Assembly (NCBI RefSeq): GCF_002288005.1
Contig: NZ_CP016771.1
Span: forward strand, 62,001 to 126,000
From: Candidatus Nanopelagicus hibericus
GTDB taxonomy: Bacteria; Actinomycetota; Actinomycetes; Nanopelagicales; Nanopelagicaceae
DNA: 64,000 nucleotides
Direction: 5' to 3'
In this document: positions 47,169 to 54,208 of the stretch, piece by piece
Position numbering within the stretch: position 1 is the stretch's first letter
How the letters are laid out: every line of letters starts with the position of its first letter
Notes under the pieces: generated by a model
The model's database searches: none
Told to the model about the DNA's origin: nothing
What the model saw: the letters and a program-made list of their open reading frames with translations, nothing else
Program-made: the position numbers and the translations under genes

Positions 47169-47192
47169 AACTACAAGGCTAGGAGCTCAACC

Positions 47193-47363
47193 ATGGCAAG
47201 TAAAAGTGCAGATGTTCGTCCAAAAATCACAATGGCATGTGTTGAGTGCAAAGAGCGCAACTACATCACACGCAAGAACCGACGTAACGACCCAGATCGC
47301 TTAGAGCTTAAGAAGTTTTGCCCACGTTGCAAATCTTCACAACTTCATCGCGAAACTCGTTAA
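47193..47363 (+). CDS. rpmG: 50S ribosomal protein L33 (bL33), zinc-binding form
   Basis: 56 aa, opening [20 protein letters not shown] and closing SSQLHRETR. Two CXXC pairs (C16 and C19 in CVEC; C43 and C46 in CPRC) make this the zinc-binding C+ form. AGGAG lies 9 nt upstream. The gene is cotranscribed or closely linked with the two upstream tRNAs. Confidence 0.95.
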   Translation: MASKSADVRPKITMACVECKERNYITRKNRRNDPDRLELKKFCPRCKSSQLHRETR

Positions 47364-47376
47364 TTAGCACCCGCCA

Positions 47377-48063
47377 ATGGCCGGGAAAATTCGCATCTGC
47401 TTAATTGCAGAGGGCTTTGTGGATGATTTGCTTATCTGTGTTAATTCAATTACCAAGCACACAAATACTCCAATAAGTATCCATGCCAATGGCAAAAGTA
47501 ATTGGCTGGCAGCAGACTTGTTTAATTCACCACAGATAACCCTTACCCAAGAAAAAAATCCACTTGGCTGGGGCAATTTGATTAATAATTTTCTTAATAC
47601 CCACACTGAGGATTACCTGCTCATTATGGATCCCTCAACCACATTCACTGCAGATCCAATTGAGATGACTCTTAATCAATTAGCCACCGGATATCAGGGG
47701 GTGGGATGGAAGGGCGGACTTATTAATTTAGCTGATGATTGGAAGAGTAGTGAAGATAAAGGAGTAGGTGAAGTGGATGTCTTATTTAGCTACTACTTAG
47801 CAGTTGACCGAAAGTTTGCAATTGCAGCAGGTGGTGCAAATCCAAGTGCAAAGTATTATCGAAATGCTGATCTTGAACTTAGCCTGGCTCTTAGGCAATT
47901 TGGTGGCAAATTACTGCAAATGGATTTACCGCTAGCACAGGGGCGGCATCATGGTTACCACGATGTGGATCCTGATTACCGAGATAAGAATTCCCGGAAG
48001 AATTACCAACGCATTTTAGATCGGTTTAGAGGAAAAAATGAGATCCTCTGTGCCCGTAGATAG
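47377..48063 (+). CDS. Family 2 glycosyltransferase-like protein of unknown role
   Basis: A 228 aa soluble protein. RICLIAEGFVDDLLICVNSITKHTN looks like the opening of a GT-A family 2 enzyme. LLIMDPS near 83-89 takes the place of the usual DXD metal site but has only one Asp, so activity is uncertain. RNADLELSLALRQFGGKL near 170-187 matches the (E/R)D-type region before the last helix, and GRHHGYHD near 196-203 may be part of the active site. There is no Shine-Dalgarno sequence and no clear -10 box. In Streptomyces and Mycobacterium this slot between rpmG and tRNA-Trp holds MaoC-type dehydratase genes, which are absent here. Confidence 0.65.
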   Translation: MAGKIRICLIAEGFVDDLLICVNSITKHTNTPISIHANGKSNWLAADLFNSPQITLTQEKNPLGWGNLINNFLNTHTEDYLLIMDPSTTFTADPIEMTLNQLATGYQGVGWKGGLINLADDWKSSEDKGVGEVDVLFSYYLAVDRKFAIAAGGANPSAKYYRNADLELSLALRQFGGKLLQMDLPLAQGRHHGYHDVDPDYRDKNSRKNYQRILDRFRGKNEILCARR

Positions 48064-48066
48064 GCT
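48061..48066 (+). promoter_or_regulatory. -10 box of a predicted leaderless murB mRNA
   Basis: TAGGCT, 6 nt (TAGGTT), then the murB ATG at 48073. The TAG of the box is also the stop codon of the upstream gene. Confidence 0.5.
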
Positions 48067-48072
48067 TAGGTT

Positions 48073-49098
48073 ATGGAGCAATTATCTGATTTCACCACAC
48101 TTCGAGTTGGTGGACCTGCACAAAAAATAGTTCATGCTCACACCGCAGCGGAGTTAATTGAGTTTGTAAAAGCGGCAGATCAAGCTGGTGAGAAGGTATT
48201 AATTTTAGGTGGCGGATCAAATTTATTAATCAGTGATTCAGGATTTGCAGGAACAGTAATAAGAGTTGAAAGCAAAGGAAGCGCTTTAGATTACGACGCA
48301 TGCAGTGGGGGCATGATTGAGGTGGCAGCTGGGGAGGATTGGGATAAATTTGTTGAGCTAACAATTAATAAAGGCTTTGCTGATTTGGAATCCTTAAGTG
48401 GAATTCCAGGCACTGTTGGAGGTTCACCCATCCAAAATATTGGTGCGTACGGGCATGAGGTGAGTGAAACTATCGCCCGAGTCAAAGCTTATGACCGTAA
48501 AAAAGGTGAGGTAGTTACCTTAACTAATGCACAATGTAATTTTTCCTATCGAAGCTCTGTCTTTAAGCAAGAAGCTGATCGATATGTAATTTTAAATGTC
48601 ACTTTTCAACTGCGAAAAGGTGATGAATCACTGCCAATTTCCTATATTGAACTGGCTAATTACTTAGGAATTAAATTGGGTGAAAGAGCTGTGGTTACAA
48701 AGGTACGCCAAGCAGTTTTGGATCTGCGAGGTCGTAAAGGTATGTTGCTAAATCCAACTGATTCAAATACTTACTCTGCTGGCTCTTTTTTTGTTAACCC
48801 TATTCTTAGTAAAGCCGAGGCTGAGAAATTACCAAAAGATGCACCACGCTGGCCACAAGCAGATGGCAGAGTTAAAACTTCAGCTGCTTGGTTGATGGAG
48901 CATGCGGGGATTTTTAAGGGTGAAAAATTAGCTGGTGCTCAGATTTCAAATAAGCATGTTCTAGCACTTACCAATTCAGGAGATGCCAGGGCTGAAGATA
49001 TTGTGGAGTTGGCAAAGAAGGCCAGAGCTGCGGTATTTGAAAAGTTTGGAATTAAATTACAAGCAGAGGTGCAATTAGTAGGTCTAGATTTAAACTAG
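48073..49098 (+). CDS. murB: UDP-N-acetylenolpyruvoylglucosamine reductase MurB
   Basis: A 341 aa FAD enzyme that reduces the enolpyruvyl group to make UDP-N-acetylmuramate. FAD motifs [10 protein letters not shown] and [19 protein letters not shown] are clear. FSYRSSVFK follows, then the catalytic Ser region [10 protein letters not shown] and the C-terminal Glu segment LQAEVQLVG. The length fits the type I (E. coli-like) subfamily. The stop overlaps the converging aminotransferase stop by 4 nt. Confidence 0.95.
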   Translation: MEQLSDFTTLRVGGPAQKIVHAHTAAELIEFVKAADQAGEKVLILGGGSNLLISDSGFAGTVIRVESKGSALDYDACSGGMIEVAAGEDWDKFVELTINKGFADLESLSGIPGTVGGSPIQNIGAYGHEVSETIARVKAYDRKKGEVVTLTNAQCNFSYRSSVFKQEADRYVILNVTFQLRKGDESLPISYIELANYLGIKLGERAVVTKVRQAVLDLRGRKGMLLNPTDSNTYSAGSFFVNPILSKAEAEKLPKDAPRWPQADGRVKTSAAWLMEHAGIFKGEKLAGAQISNKHVLALTNSGDARAEDIVELAKKARAAVFEKFGIKLQAEVQLVGLDLN

Positions 49099-50327
49099 AT
49101 TGCTTCACTTAATAATTTTTTCACTCTACCAATTCCCTCAGTGATATCAGCATCACTAGTTGCGTAAGAAAATCGAAGGTAGCCAGATGGACCAAATGCC
49201 TCACCTGGAACTGCAGCAACCTCTACCTCATCCAAAATTAAAGTGGCAAGTTCGGCCGAAGTTTTTGGTGACTTTCCGCGAATAGTTTTTCCCAGCACGC
49301 CCTTTACCGATGGATAAACATAAAAAGCACCAGTTGGGGTTGGACAGGTAACACCGGGAATCTCATTTAGTAATTTAACAATTAATTTTCGCCTGCGATC
49401 AAATGCTTCACCCATTTTATGCACCGCAGATAGATCACCATTTAAGGCAGCAATTGCAGCTCGCTGTGGAACATTTGCCACATTTGCAGTTGAGTGCGAA
49501 TGTAGATTTGTTGCAGCCTTAATGATGTCCTTTGGACCAATCATCCAGCCCACTCGCCAACCAGTCATCGCATATGTTTTAGCAACACCATTGATAATAA
49601 TTGTTTGATCTGCCAACTTTGGTACTAATACACAAATACTTGGTGCGGTGGCACCGTCATAAAGTAGGTGCTCATATATTTCATCAGTTATTACCCAAAG
49701 ATTATTTGCTAATGCCCACTCACCAATTTTCTTCACCTGCGCTGGTGAATAAACTGCGCCAGTTGGATTAGATGGTGAACAAAATAGCAGCACCTTAGTT
49801 TTTGCAGTTCGGACCTTCTCCAACTGCTCCACAGTGACTAAGTAATCTTGTGCTTCATCAGCAAATACTTCAACCATCTTGCCTCCGGCAAGATTTATAC
49901 ATTCTGGATAAGTTGTCCAATAAGGTGATGGCACAATTACCTCATCACCTGGATCAAGCAGTACTGCAAAAGCTTGGTTCACTGCTTGCTTGCCACCGTT
50001 AGTTACTAATACTTGATCTGCAGTTATTTCATAATTTGAATCTCGTTTTGTTTTATTAACTATTGCCTCGCGCAGCTCTGGTAATCCAGCTACTGGGGTA
50101 TAGCGATGATTTGCCGGAATCTTTGCGGCTTCAATAGCAGCATTAACAATATAATCAGGTGTAGGAAAATCTGGTTCACCAGCGCCAAATCCAATTACCG
50201 GACGGCCGGCAGCTTTAAGTGCCTTTGCTTTACTATCAACGGCAAGAGTTGCTGACTCGGCGATTGCTGCAATTCGTTTTGAAACTCGCATCTTTTGTGA
50301 TTCACCCATGGGGGTTAAGTCTGCCAT
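49095..50327 (-). CDS. aspC: Aspartate aminotransferase-type PLP enzyme
   Basis: A 410 aa fold-type I aminotransferase (class I, subgroup Ib). The PLP lysine is K250 in [15 protein letters not shown]. Other marks: [10 protein letters not shown] near 48-57, [11 protein letters not shown] near 183-193, [13 protein letters not shown] near 213-225, and the C-terminal LRFSYATSD with the substrate-binding Arg. It exchanges amino groups between aspartate and 2-oxoglutarate; broad specificity is possible. Its place between murB and tRNA-Trp matches Streptomyces. No strong ribosome binding site; the leaderless signature seen elsewhere is not clear here. Confidence 0.92.
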   Translation of the reverse strand: MADLTPMGESQKMRVSKRIAAIAESATLAVDSKAKALKAAGRPVIGFGAGEPDFPTPDYIVNAAIEAAKIPANHRYTPVAGLPELREAIVNKTKRDSNYEITADQVLVTNGGKQAVNQAFAVLLDPGDEVIVPSPYWTTYPECINLAGGKMVEVFADEAQDYLVTVEQLEKVRTAKTKVLLFCSPSNPTGAVYSPAQVKKIGEWALANNLWVITDEIYEHLLYDGATAPSICVLVPKLADQTIIINGVAKTYAMTGWRVGWMIGPKDIIKAATNLHSHSTANVANVPQRAAIAALNGDLSAVHKMGEAFDRRRKLIVKLLNEIPGVTCPTPTGAFYVYPSVKGVLGKTIRGKSPKTSAELATLILDEVEVAAVPGEAFGPSGYLRFSYATSDADITEGIGRVKKLLSEAI

Positions 50328-50361
50328 CTACGCTTAAAACTGGCTTACCATTTATCTCAGT

Positions 50362-50390
50362 TTTACCTTTCGGAATAACCCGCCTACAAT
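50362..50390 (+). promoter_or_regulatory. Promoter for tRNA-Trp and perhaps secE-nusG
   Basis: TTTACC at 50362-50367 (4 of 6), exact 17-nt spacer, TACAAT at 50385-50390 (5 of 6). Start would fall near 50397, about 50 nt before tRNA-Trp, giving a short pre-tRNA leader. No terminator is seen between the tRNA and secE. Confidence 0.55.
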
Positions 50391-50445
50391 TTCTTCCCCG
50401 GCGCTTGTATTAGGTCATGATTTTTCATGCCTTAATTCGGGACGA

Positions 50446-50519
50446 AGGGCAGTAGCTCAATTGGCTAGAGTTGCCGTCTCCAAAGCGGCCGGTTGGGGGT
50501 TCGAGTCCCTCCTGCCCTG
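50446..50519 (+). tRNA. tRNA-Trp (CCA)
   Basis: Acceptor AGGGCAG pairs with CTGCCCT at 50512-50518. The anticodon stem GCCGT/GCGGC encloses loop CTCCAAA, anticodon CCA. The T-loop GGTTCGAGTCC is normal. tRNA-Trp directly upstream of secE is the standard actinobacterial order. Confidence 0.95.
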
Positions 50520-50571
50520 CAAGTAATAGGTAAGAAAAGTTGTAAAAGCTAACGAGTAAAGGAATAGGTAG

Positions 50572-50796
50572 ATGAGCGAAGAGATCGTCTCAACTGAAGA
50601 GGCCAAGGGCATCTTTGGTCGCATCGCCCTGTTCTATCGCCAGGTTATATCTGAGTTAAGCAAAGTTGTTTGGCCAACTCGTAACCAATTAACTACCTAC
50701 ACCGCAGTGGTTTTAGTTTTCGTTGGATTTGTTGTTTTAGTAGTTTCAGCCTTTGATTTAGTATTAACAAAAATAACTTTCTGGGTATTTGGCTAA
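50572..50796 (+). CDS. secE: Preprotein translocase subunit SecE
   Basis: A 74 aa single-span subunit of the SecYEG channel. The conserved amphipathic helix and hinge FYRQVISELSKVVWPTRNQL is at about 21-40, followed by one transmembrane helix (45-66). AAAGGAATAGG upstream serves as ribosome binding site. nusG starts 15 nt after the stop. Confidence 0.96.
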   Translation: MSEEIVSTEEAKGIFGRIALFYRQVISELSKVVWPTRNQLTTYTAVVLVFVGFVVLVVSAFDLVLTKITFWVFG

Positions 50797-50811
50797 GGTG
50801 AATCGGAAAAT

Positions 50812-51525
50812 ATGATGTCAATTGATACCCCAGCCAATCCACCAATGGATGCATTTGAGGCAGCATTAGCTGTCACTGAGAGTGCGCCAGTAATTGAAGA
50901 GGTAATCGCGCCAGTAATTGAGGATGTGGCGGCAGATGTTGCAGAGGAAAATGATGAGAATGCCGAGTTTCGCGCTGCTTTGCGAAATGCACCAGGTGAG
51001 TGGTTTGTAGTTCACTCCTATGCTGGGTATGAGAAGAAGGTAAAGGGAAATTTAGTAAACCGTATTCAATCCTTAAACATGGAGGATTTTATCTTCCAGA
51101 TTGAAGTACCAGAGGAAGAGGTTCGTGAGCTTAAGAATGGCGCCATCAAAGTTGTAAAGCGAAATGTCTTCCCCGGATATGTTTTAGTCCGAATGGAATT
51201 AACAGATGAGTCTTGGTCATGTGTGCGAAATACCCCAGGTGTTACTGGCTTCGTTGGTAACGCCCATCATCCATCACCGCTTACTTTGCCTGAGGTAGAA
51301 AACATTTTGGCTCCTCGCCCACTTAAGAAGGGCGGCAAGATTGAAATGAAGGATGTTGATTATGCAATTGGTGAATCAATCACGGTAATGGATGGACCAT
51401 TTGCCACATTGCCAGCAACTATCTCGGAGATTATGCCAGAGCAAGCAAAATTAAAAGTATTGGTTTCAATCTTTGGCCGGGAAACTCCGGTTGAACTTTC
51501 ATTCCATCAGGTCCAGAAGATTTAA
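50812..51525 (+). CDS. nusG: Transcription antitermination/pausing factor NusG
   Basis: 237 aa (or 236 from the adjacent second ATG at 50815). An acidic, Ala/Val-rich extension of about 60 residues precedes the NGN domain, as is usual in actinobacteria. NGN begins at [19 protein letters not shown] and has FPGYVLVRM and [10 protein letters not shown]. The C-terminal KOW domain starts near [20 protein letters not shown]. It binds RNA polymerase and links it to Rho or to the ribosome. Confidence 0.95.
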   Translation: MMSIDTPANPPMDAFEAALAVTESAPVIEEVIAPVIEDVAADVAEENDENAEFRAALRNAPGEWFVVHSYAGYEKKVKGNLVNRIQSLNMEDFIFQIEVPEEEVRELKNGAIKVVKRNVFPGYVLVRMELTDESWSCVRNTPGVTGFVGNAHHPSPLTLPEVENILAPRPLKKGGKIEMKDVDYAIGESITVMDGPFATLPATISEIMPEQAKLKVLVSIFGRETPVELSFHQVQKI

Positions 51526-51561
51526 TCAGACGAGAATTAACTAAAGAGAAAAGGAAAAAAC

Positions 51562-51993
51562 ATGGCACCGAAGAAGAAGGTAACCGCACTTATTAAGTTG
51601 CAGATCCAGGCTGGAGCTGCCACACCAGCACCACCAGTTGGTCCGGCTTTGGGTCAACATGGTGTGAACATCATGGATTTCGTTAAGGCTTACAACGCAG
51701 CAACTGAGAGCCAAAAAGGAAATATCATCCCAGTTGAAATTACTGTTTTTGAAGATCGCACATTTACTTTTATTACTAAGACTCCACCAGCCTCACGTTT
51801 AATTCTAAAAGCTGCTGGAATTGAAAAGGGATCTGCGATCCCACACAAAGATAAGGTTGCAAATCTAACTAAGGCACAGGTGGAGGAGATCGCCAAGCAG
51901 AAGATGGTGGATCTAAACGCTAATGACTTGGAGATGGCATCAAGAATTATTGCCGGTACCGCTCGTTCGATGGGTATTACCGTCTCTAACTAA
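51562..51993 (+). CDS. rplK: 50S ribosomal protein L11 (uL11)
   Basis: 143 aa. It forms the GTPase-associated centre with 23S rRNA and the L10-L12 stalk. The motif [28 protein letters not shown] with the flexible prolines is at about 11-38, and the RNA-binding C-terminal domain ends [29 protein letters not shown] provides the ribosome binding site. The L1 gene follows after a structured 89-nt spacer. Confidence 0.97.
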   Translation: MAPKKKVTALIKLQIQAGAATPAPPVGPALGQHGVNIMDFVKAYNAATESQKGNIIPVEITVFEDRTFTFITKTPPASRLILKAAGIEKGSAIPHKDKVANLTKAQVEEIAKQKMVDLNANDLEMASRIIAGTARSMGITVSN

Positions 51994-52002
51994 AGAAAAA
52001 AC

Positions 52003-52036
52003 TGTGGGAGAACCTCGCTGGTTCGCAAAAACCACA
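52003..52036 (+). promoter_or_regulatory. Structured RNA element between rplK and rplA (candidate L1 operator)
   Basis: Outer stem TGTGG/CCACA (52003-52007 with 52032-52036) and inner stem GAACC/GGTTC (52010-52014 with 52020-52024, loop TCGCT). An asymmetric internal loop of 2 and 7 nt lies between them. From memory, a GTGGGAG...CCAC element in the same place occurs in other actinobacteria. Binding by L1 as feedback control is an inference from the general habit of L1. Confidence 0.5.
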
Positions 52037-52041
52037 ACCCC

Positions 52042-52065
52042 AATCTTGAAAACCCTTTCAAGATT
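52042..52065 (+). other. Perfect 10-bp hairpin before the rplA ribosome binding site
   Basis: AATCTTGAAA, loop ACCC, TTTCAAGATT; the ribosome binding site AGAGGAG begins 5 nt further on. It is not followed by a T run, so it is more likely a stability or translation-control element than a terminator. Confidence 0.6.
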
Positions 52066-52082
52066 AATTAAGAGGAGAAGAA

Positions 52083-52793
52083 ATGAAGCGCAGTAAGAAA
52101 TATAAGGCCGCCGCAGAAAAGATTAAATTAGATAATCTTTATATGCCAGGTGAGGCGATGAAGTTAGTTAAAGAAACCTCAACAGTTAAGTACGATGCCA
52201 CAGTTGATGTTGCTTTGTTCCTAGGTGTAGATCCTAAGAAAGCAGATCAAGCGATCCGCTCCACCGTAAACCTGCCACACGGCACTGGTAAGACGGCGCG
52301 AGTTTTAGTTTTTGCAGGTGGTGAGCGAGCTGAAGAGGCACGTGCTGCGGGTGCTGACATTGTTGGCGCCGATGAGTTAATTGATGAAGTATCAAAAGGC
52401 CGCCTTGATTACGACGCGGTGGTTTCAACTCCGGAGTTAATGGGAAAGGTCGGCCGACTTGGAAAGGTGCTTGGACCTCGCGGTTTAATGCCAAATCCAA
52501 AGACTGGAACTGTAACTACCAATGTTGCTAAAGCCGTTACTGATATCAAGGGCGGAAAGATTGAGTTTAGAGTTGATAAGAATGCAAACCTTCACTTTGT
52601 AATCGGTAAGGTTTCATTTACTGCCGAACAATTAGCTGAAAACTATGCCGCAGCCATTGAAGAGGTAATGCGGGCGAAGCCAGCATCATCAAAGGGTAGA
52701 TTTGTTAAATCAGCAACCGTCTCATCAACTATGAGCCCAGGAATCAAAGTTGATACCTCTATCGCTCGCGATGGTGGCCCACAGATTCAGTAA
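52083..52793 (+). CDS. rplA: 50S ribosomal protein L1 (uL1)
   Basis: 236 aa. It forms the mobile L1 stalk at the E site and often represses its own mRNA. The L1 signature [22 protein letters not shown] is near 120-141. Further family parts are [17 protein letters not shown] and [27 protein letters not shown] upstream is a strong ribosome binding site. A stem-loop follows the stop. Confidence 0.97.
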   Translation: MKRSKKYKAAAEKIKLDNLYMPGEAMKLVKETSTVKYDATVDVALFLGVDPKKADQAIRSTVNLPHGTGKTARVLVFAGGERAEEARAAGADIVGADELIDEVSKGRLDYDAVVSTPELMGKVGRLGKVLGPRGLMPNPKTGTVTTNVAKAVTDIKGGKIEFRVDKNANLHFVIGKVSFTAEQLAENYAAAIEEVMRAKPASSKGRFVKSATVSSTMSPGIKVDTSIARDGGPQIQ

Positions 52794-52810
52794 ATACCTG
52801 ATTTTGACTT

Positions 52811-52832
52811 GGGTAGGCCTTTGCGCCTACCC
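52811..52832 (+). terminator. Terminator-like hairpin after rplA
   Basis: GGGTAGGC, loop CTTTGC, GCCTACCC, 17 nt past the rplA stop. It is a perfect 8-bp GC-rich stem followed by TTGGCTTATT, a weak T-rich tail. It separates the L11-L1 unit from the L10 leader. Confidence 0.6.
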
Positions 52833-52874
52833 TTGGCTTATTCAAGTTGAGCTAAGAAATTAGTGAGACTAGAA

Positions 52875-52984
52875 ACCAAAGACTGCAGGTCTTTTAAAGT
52901 AAATCTTTAAAAGGTAATTGTTGAAAAACAGCCCGCATAGGTGTAATCGATAACCTCGAGTGCATTTATGCGCCGGGGTTTTTC
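52875..52984 (+). ncRNA. L10 leader with attenuator upstream of rplJ
   Basis: The region matches the ribosomal protein L10 leader. GACTGCAGGT near 52881-52890 and GCCCGCATAGGTG near 52931-52943 look like the two strands of the L10-binding kink-turn. Between them is a perfect 9-bp stem CTTTTAAAG/CTTTAAAAG (52891-52899 with 52905-52913). At 52952-52980 AACCTCG pairs with CGGGGTT (one G-T wobble) around a second stem GTGCA/TGCGC, and the T run at 52979-52983 makes it an intrinsic terminator. Excess L10-L12 complex would be expected to bind and lower rplJ-rplL expression. Confidence 0.78.
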
Positions 52985-53004
52985 TTATTTAGAAAGGATG
53001 CCAA

Positions 53005-53616
53005 ATGGCAAGTGCAGATAAAACCGCTGCGGTAGCTGAGATCGTTGATGATTTCCGTACTGCAAACGCAACTGTACTCACTGAATATCGTGGCCTCTCA
53101 GCCACGCTATTAAAGCAATTACGTCGCTCACTTGGCGTTAAAAATAAGTATTCAGTTGTTAAAAACACTTTAACCAAAATTGCTGCTAAAGAAGCGGGCG
53201 TTGACTTAGATCCAGAAATGCTTGCTGGCCCATCTGCAGTTGCATTTATTAAGGGTGATCCAATTGATGCCGCCAAAGTATTGCGTGATTTTGCTAAAGA
53301 TAACCCGCTATTAATCATCAAAGGTGGAATTTTTGATGGCAAAGCAGTCACCACTGCTGAGATTATTCAGCTTGCAAATCTTGAATCTCGCGAAGTTCTT
53401 CTTGCCAAGATTGCAGGTGCTATGAAGGCATCTATGTCTAAGGCAGCTAGAACATTTGACGCACTTCGCATCAAGATGGAAGCCGGTGCACCAGCACCAG
53501 TTGCAACACCAGTTGCAGCACCAGTTGCTGAGGTAGCGGTGGAAACACCAGCACCAGTTGCAGCACCAGAAGTTGTCGCTGAAGCAGCACCAGCTGCTGA
53601 AAGCACAGAAAACTAA
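53005..53616 (+). CDS. rplJ: 50S ribosomal protein L10 (uL10)
   Basis: 203 aa, stalk base that carries L7/L12 dimers. The N-terminal RNA-binding domain has [13 protein letters not shown] and [20 protein letters not shown]. The C-terminal 40 residues are a Pro/Ala repeat ([21 protein letters not shown] and similar), longer than in E. coli but common in actinobacteria. GAAAGGATG upstream acts as ribosome binding site inside the leader end. Confidence 0.97.
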   Translation: MASADKTAAVAEIVDDFRTANATVLTEYRGLSATLLKQLRRSLGVKNKYSVVKNTLTKIAAKEAGVDLDPEMLAGPSAVAFIKGDPIDAAKVLRDFAKDNPLLIIKGGIFDGKAVTTAEIIQLANLESREVLLAKIAGAMKASMSKAARTFDALRIKMEAGAPAPVATPVAAPVAEVAVETPAPVAAPEVVAEAAPAAESTEN

Positions 53617-53618
53617 AA

Positions 53619-53659
53619 CCGACCCCCAACCCCGCACTCATACCAAGAGTTGGAGTCGG
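53619..53659 (+). other. Hairpin between rplJ and rplL
   Basis: CCGAC pairs with GTCGG and CCAAC with GTTGG (53619-53623 with 53655-53659; 53626-53630 with 53649-53653), giving 10 bp with a small internal bulge and an 18-nt loop. No T run. It may be an RNA processing or stability site that lets L7/L12 be made in excess over L10. Confidence 0.5.
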
Positions 53660-53682
53660 GAACAAAAAGAAAAGGAACGAAA

Positions 53683-54066
53683 ATGGCAAAACTAAACACC
53701 GCAGATCTATTAGGTCAGTTCAAAGACATGTCTTTGGTTGAGCTAACAGAGTTTGTGAAAGCATTTGAGACAGAGTTTGATGTAACAGCTGCAGCTCCAG
53801 TTGCAGCAGCTGCTGCTGGTGGTGCCGCTGGCGGCGCTGCTGAAGCGGTAAAAGATGAGTTCACTATCATCCTTGAGGATGCTGGATCTCAAAAGATTGC
53901 AGTTATCAAAGAGGTTCGTGCGCTTAACTCCAGCCTTGGCCTAAAAGAGGCGAAGGATCTAGTTGATGCCACACCTGCAACCCTGATGGAGAAGGCTGAC
54001 AAGGCGACCGCTGATAAGGCGAAGGCTGCGTTTGAGGCTGCAGGGGCTAAGGTCACAATCAAGTAA
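53683..54066 (+). CDS. rplL: 50S ribosomal protein L7/L12 (bL12)
   Basis: 127 aa starting at ATG 53683, with AAAAGGAACG upstream. It recruits translation factors to the ribosome. The N-terminal dimerisation helices ([20 protein letters not shown]) are joined by an Ala/Gly hinge ([14 protein letters not shown]) to the C-terminal factor-binding domain, which holds [26 protein letters not shown] strong terminator follows. Confidence 0.97.
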   Translation: MAKLNTADLLGQFKDMSLVELTEFVKAFETEFDVTAAAPVAAAAAGGAAGGAAEAVKDEFTIILEDAGSQKIAVIKEVRALNSSLGLKEAKDLVDATPATLMEKADKATADKAKAAFEAAGAKVTIK

Positions 54067-54084
54067 GCATCTTCCAATTAGACA

Positions 54085-54126
54085 GAAGGGGCACAGGTTA
54101 GATACTCTGCCCCTTCATCTTTTTTA
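54085..54126 (+). terminator. Intrinsic terminator after rplL
   Basis: GAAGGGGCA (54085-54093) pairs with TGCCCCTTC (54108-54116), 14-nt loop, followed by ATCTTTTTT. It is the most standard Rho-independent terminator in the window. It should reduce but may not block read-through into rpoB. Confidence 0.85.
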
Positions 54127-54134
54127 AAAACCAA

Positions 54135-54175
54135 TAGGTCAAAAGCATATAGCGGCTAAGACCTAGTGGTAGCCG
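54135..54175 (+). promoter_or_regulatory. Crossing stems in the rpoB leader (possible pseudoknot)
   Basis: Stem 1: TAGGTC (54135-54140) with GACCTA (54160-54165). Stem 2: CGGCTA (54153-54158) with TAGCCG (54170-54175). Both are perfect 6-bp stems and they interleave, so they form either an H-type pseudoknot (loops of 12, 1 and 4 nt) or two alternative hairpins. The rpoB ribosome binding site lies 24 nt downstream. Confidence 0.4.
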
Positions 54176-54208
54176 TGTGTTTAACGCAGTTTATTACTGG
54201 AGGAAACT

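Noticed and set aside
52847-52875. rplJ promoter TTGAGC, 17 nt, TAGAAA
   Set aside because: Transcription would begin near 52882, inside the L10-binding part of the leader, so the true start must lie further upstream.
53367-53689. Three overlapping minus-strand frames opposite rplJ
   Set aside because: They are low-complexity shadows of the Pro/Ala repeat at the L10 C terminus, with no start signals of their own.
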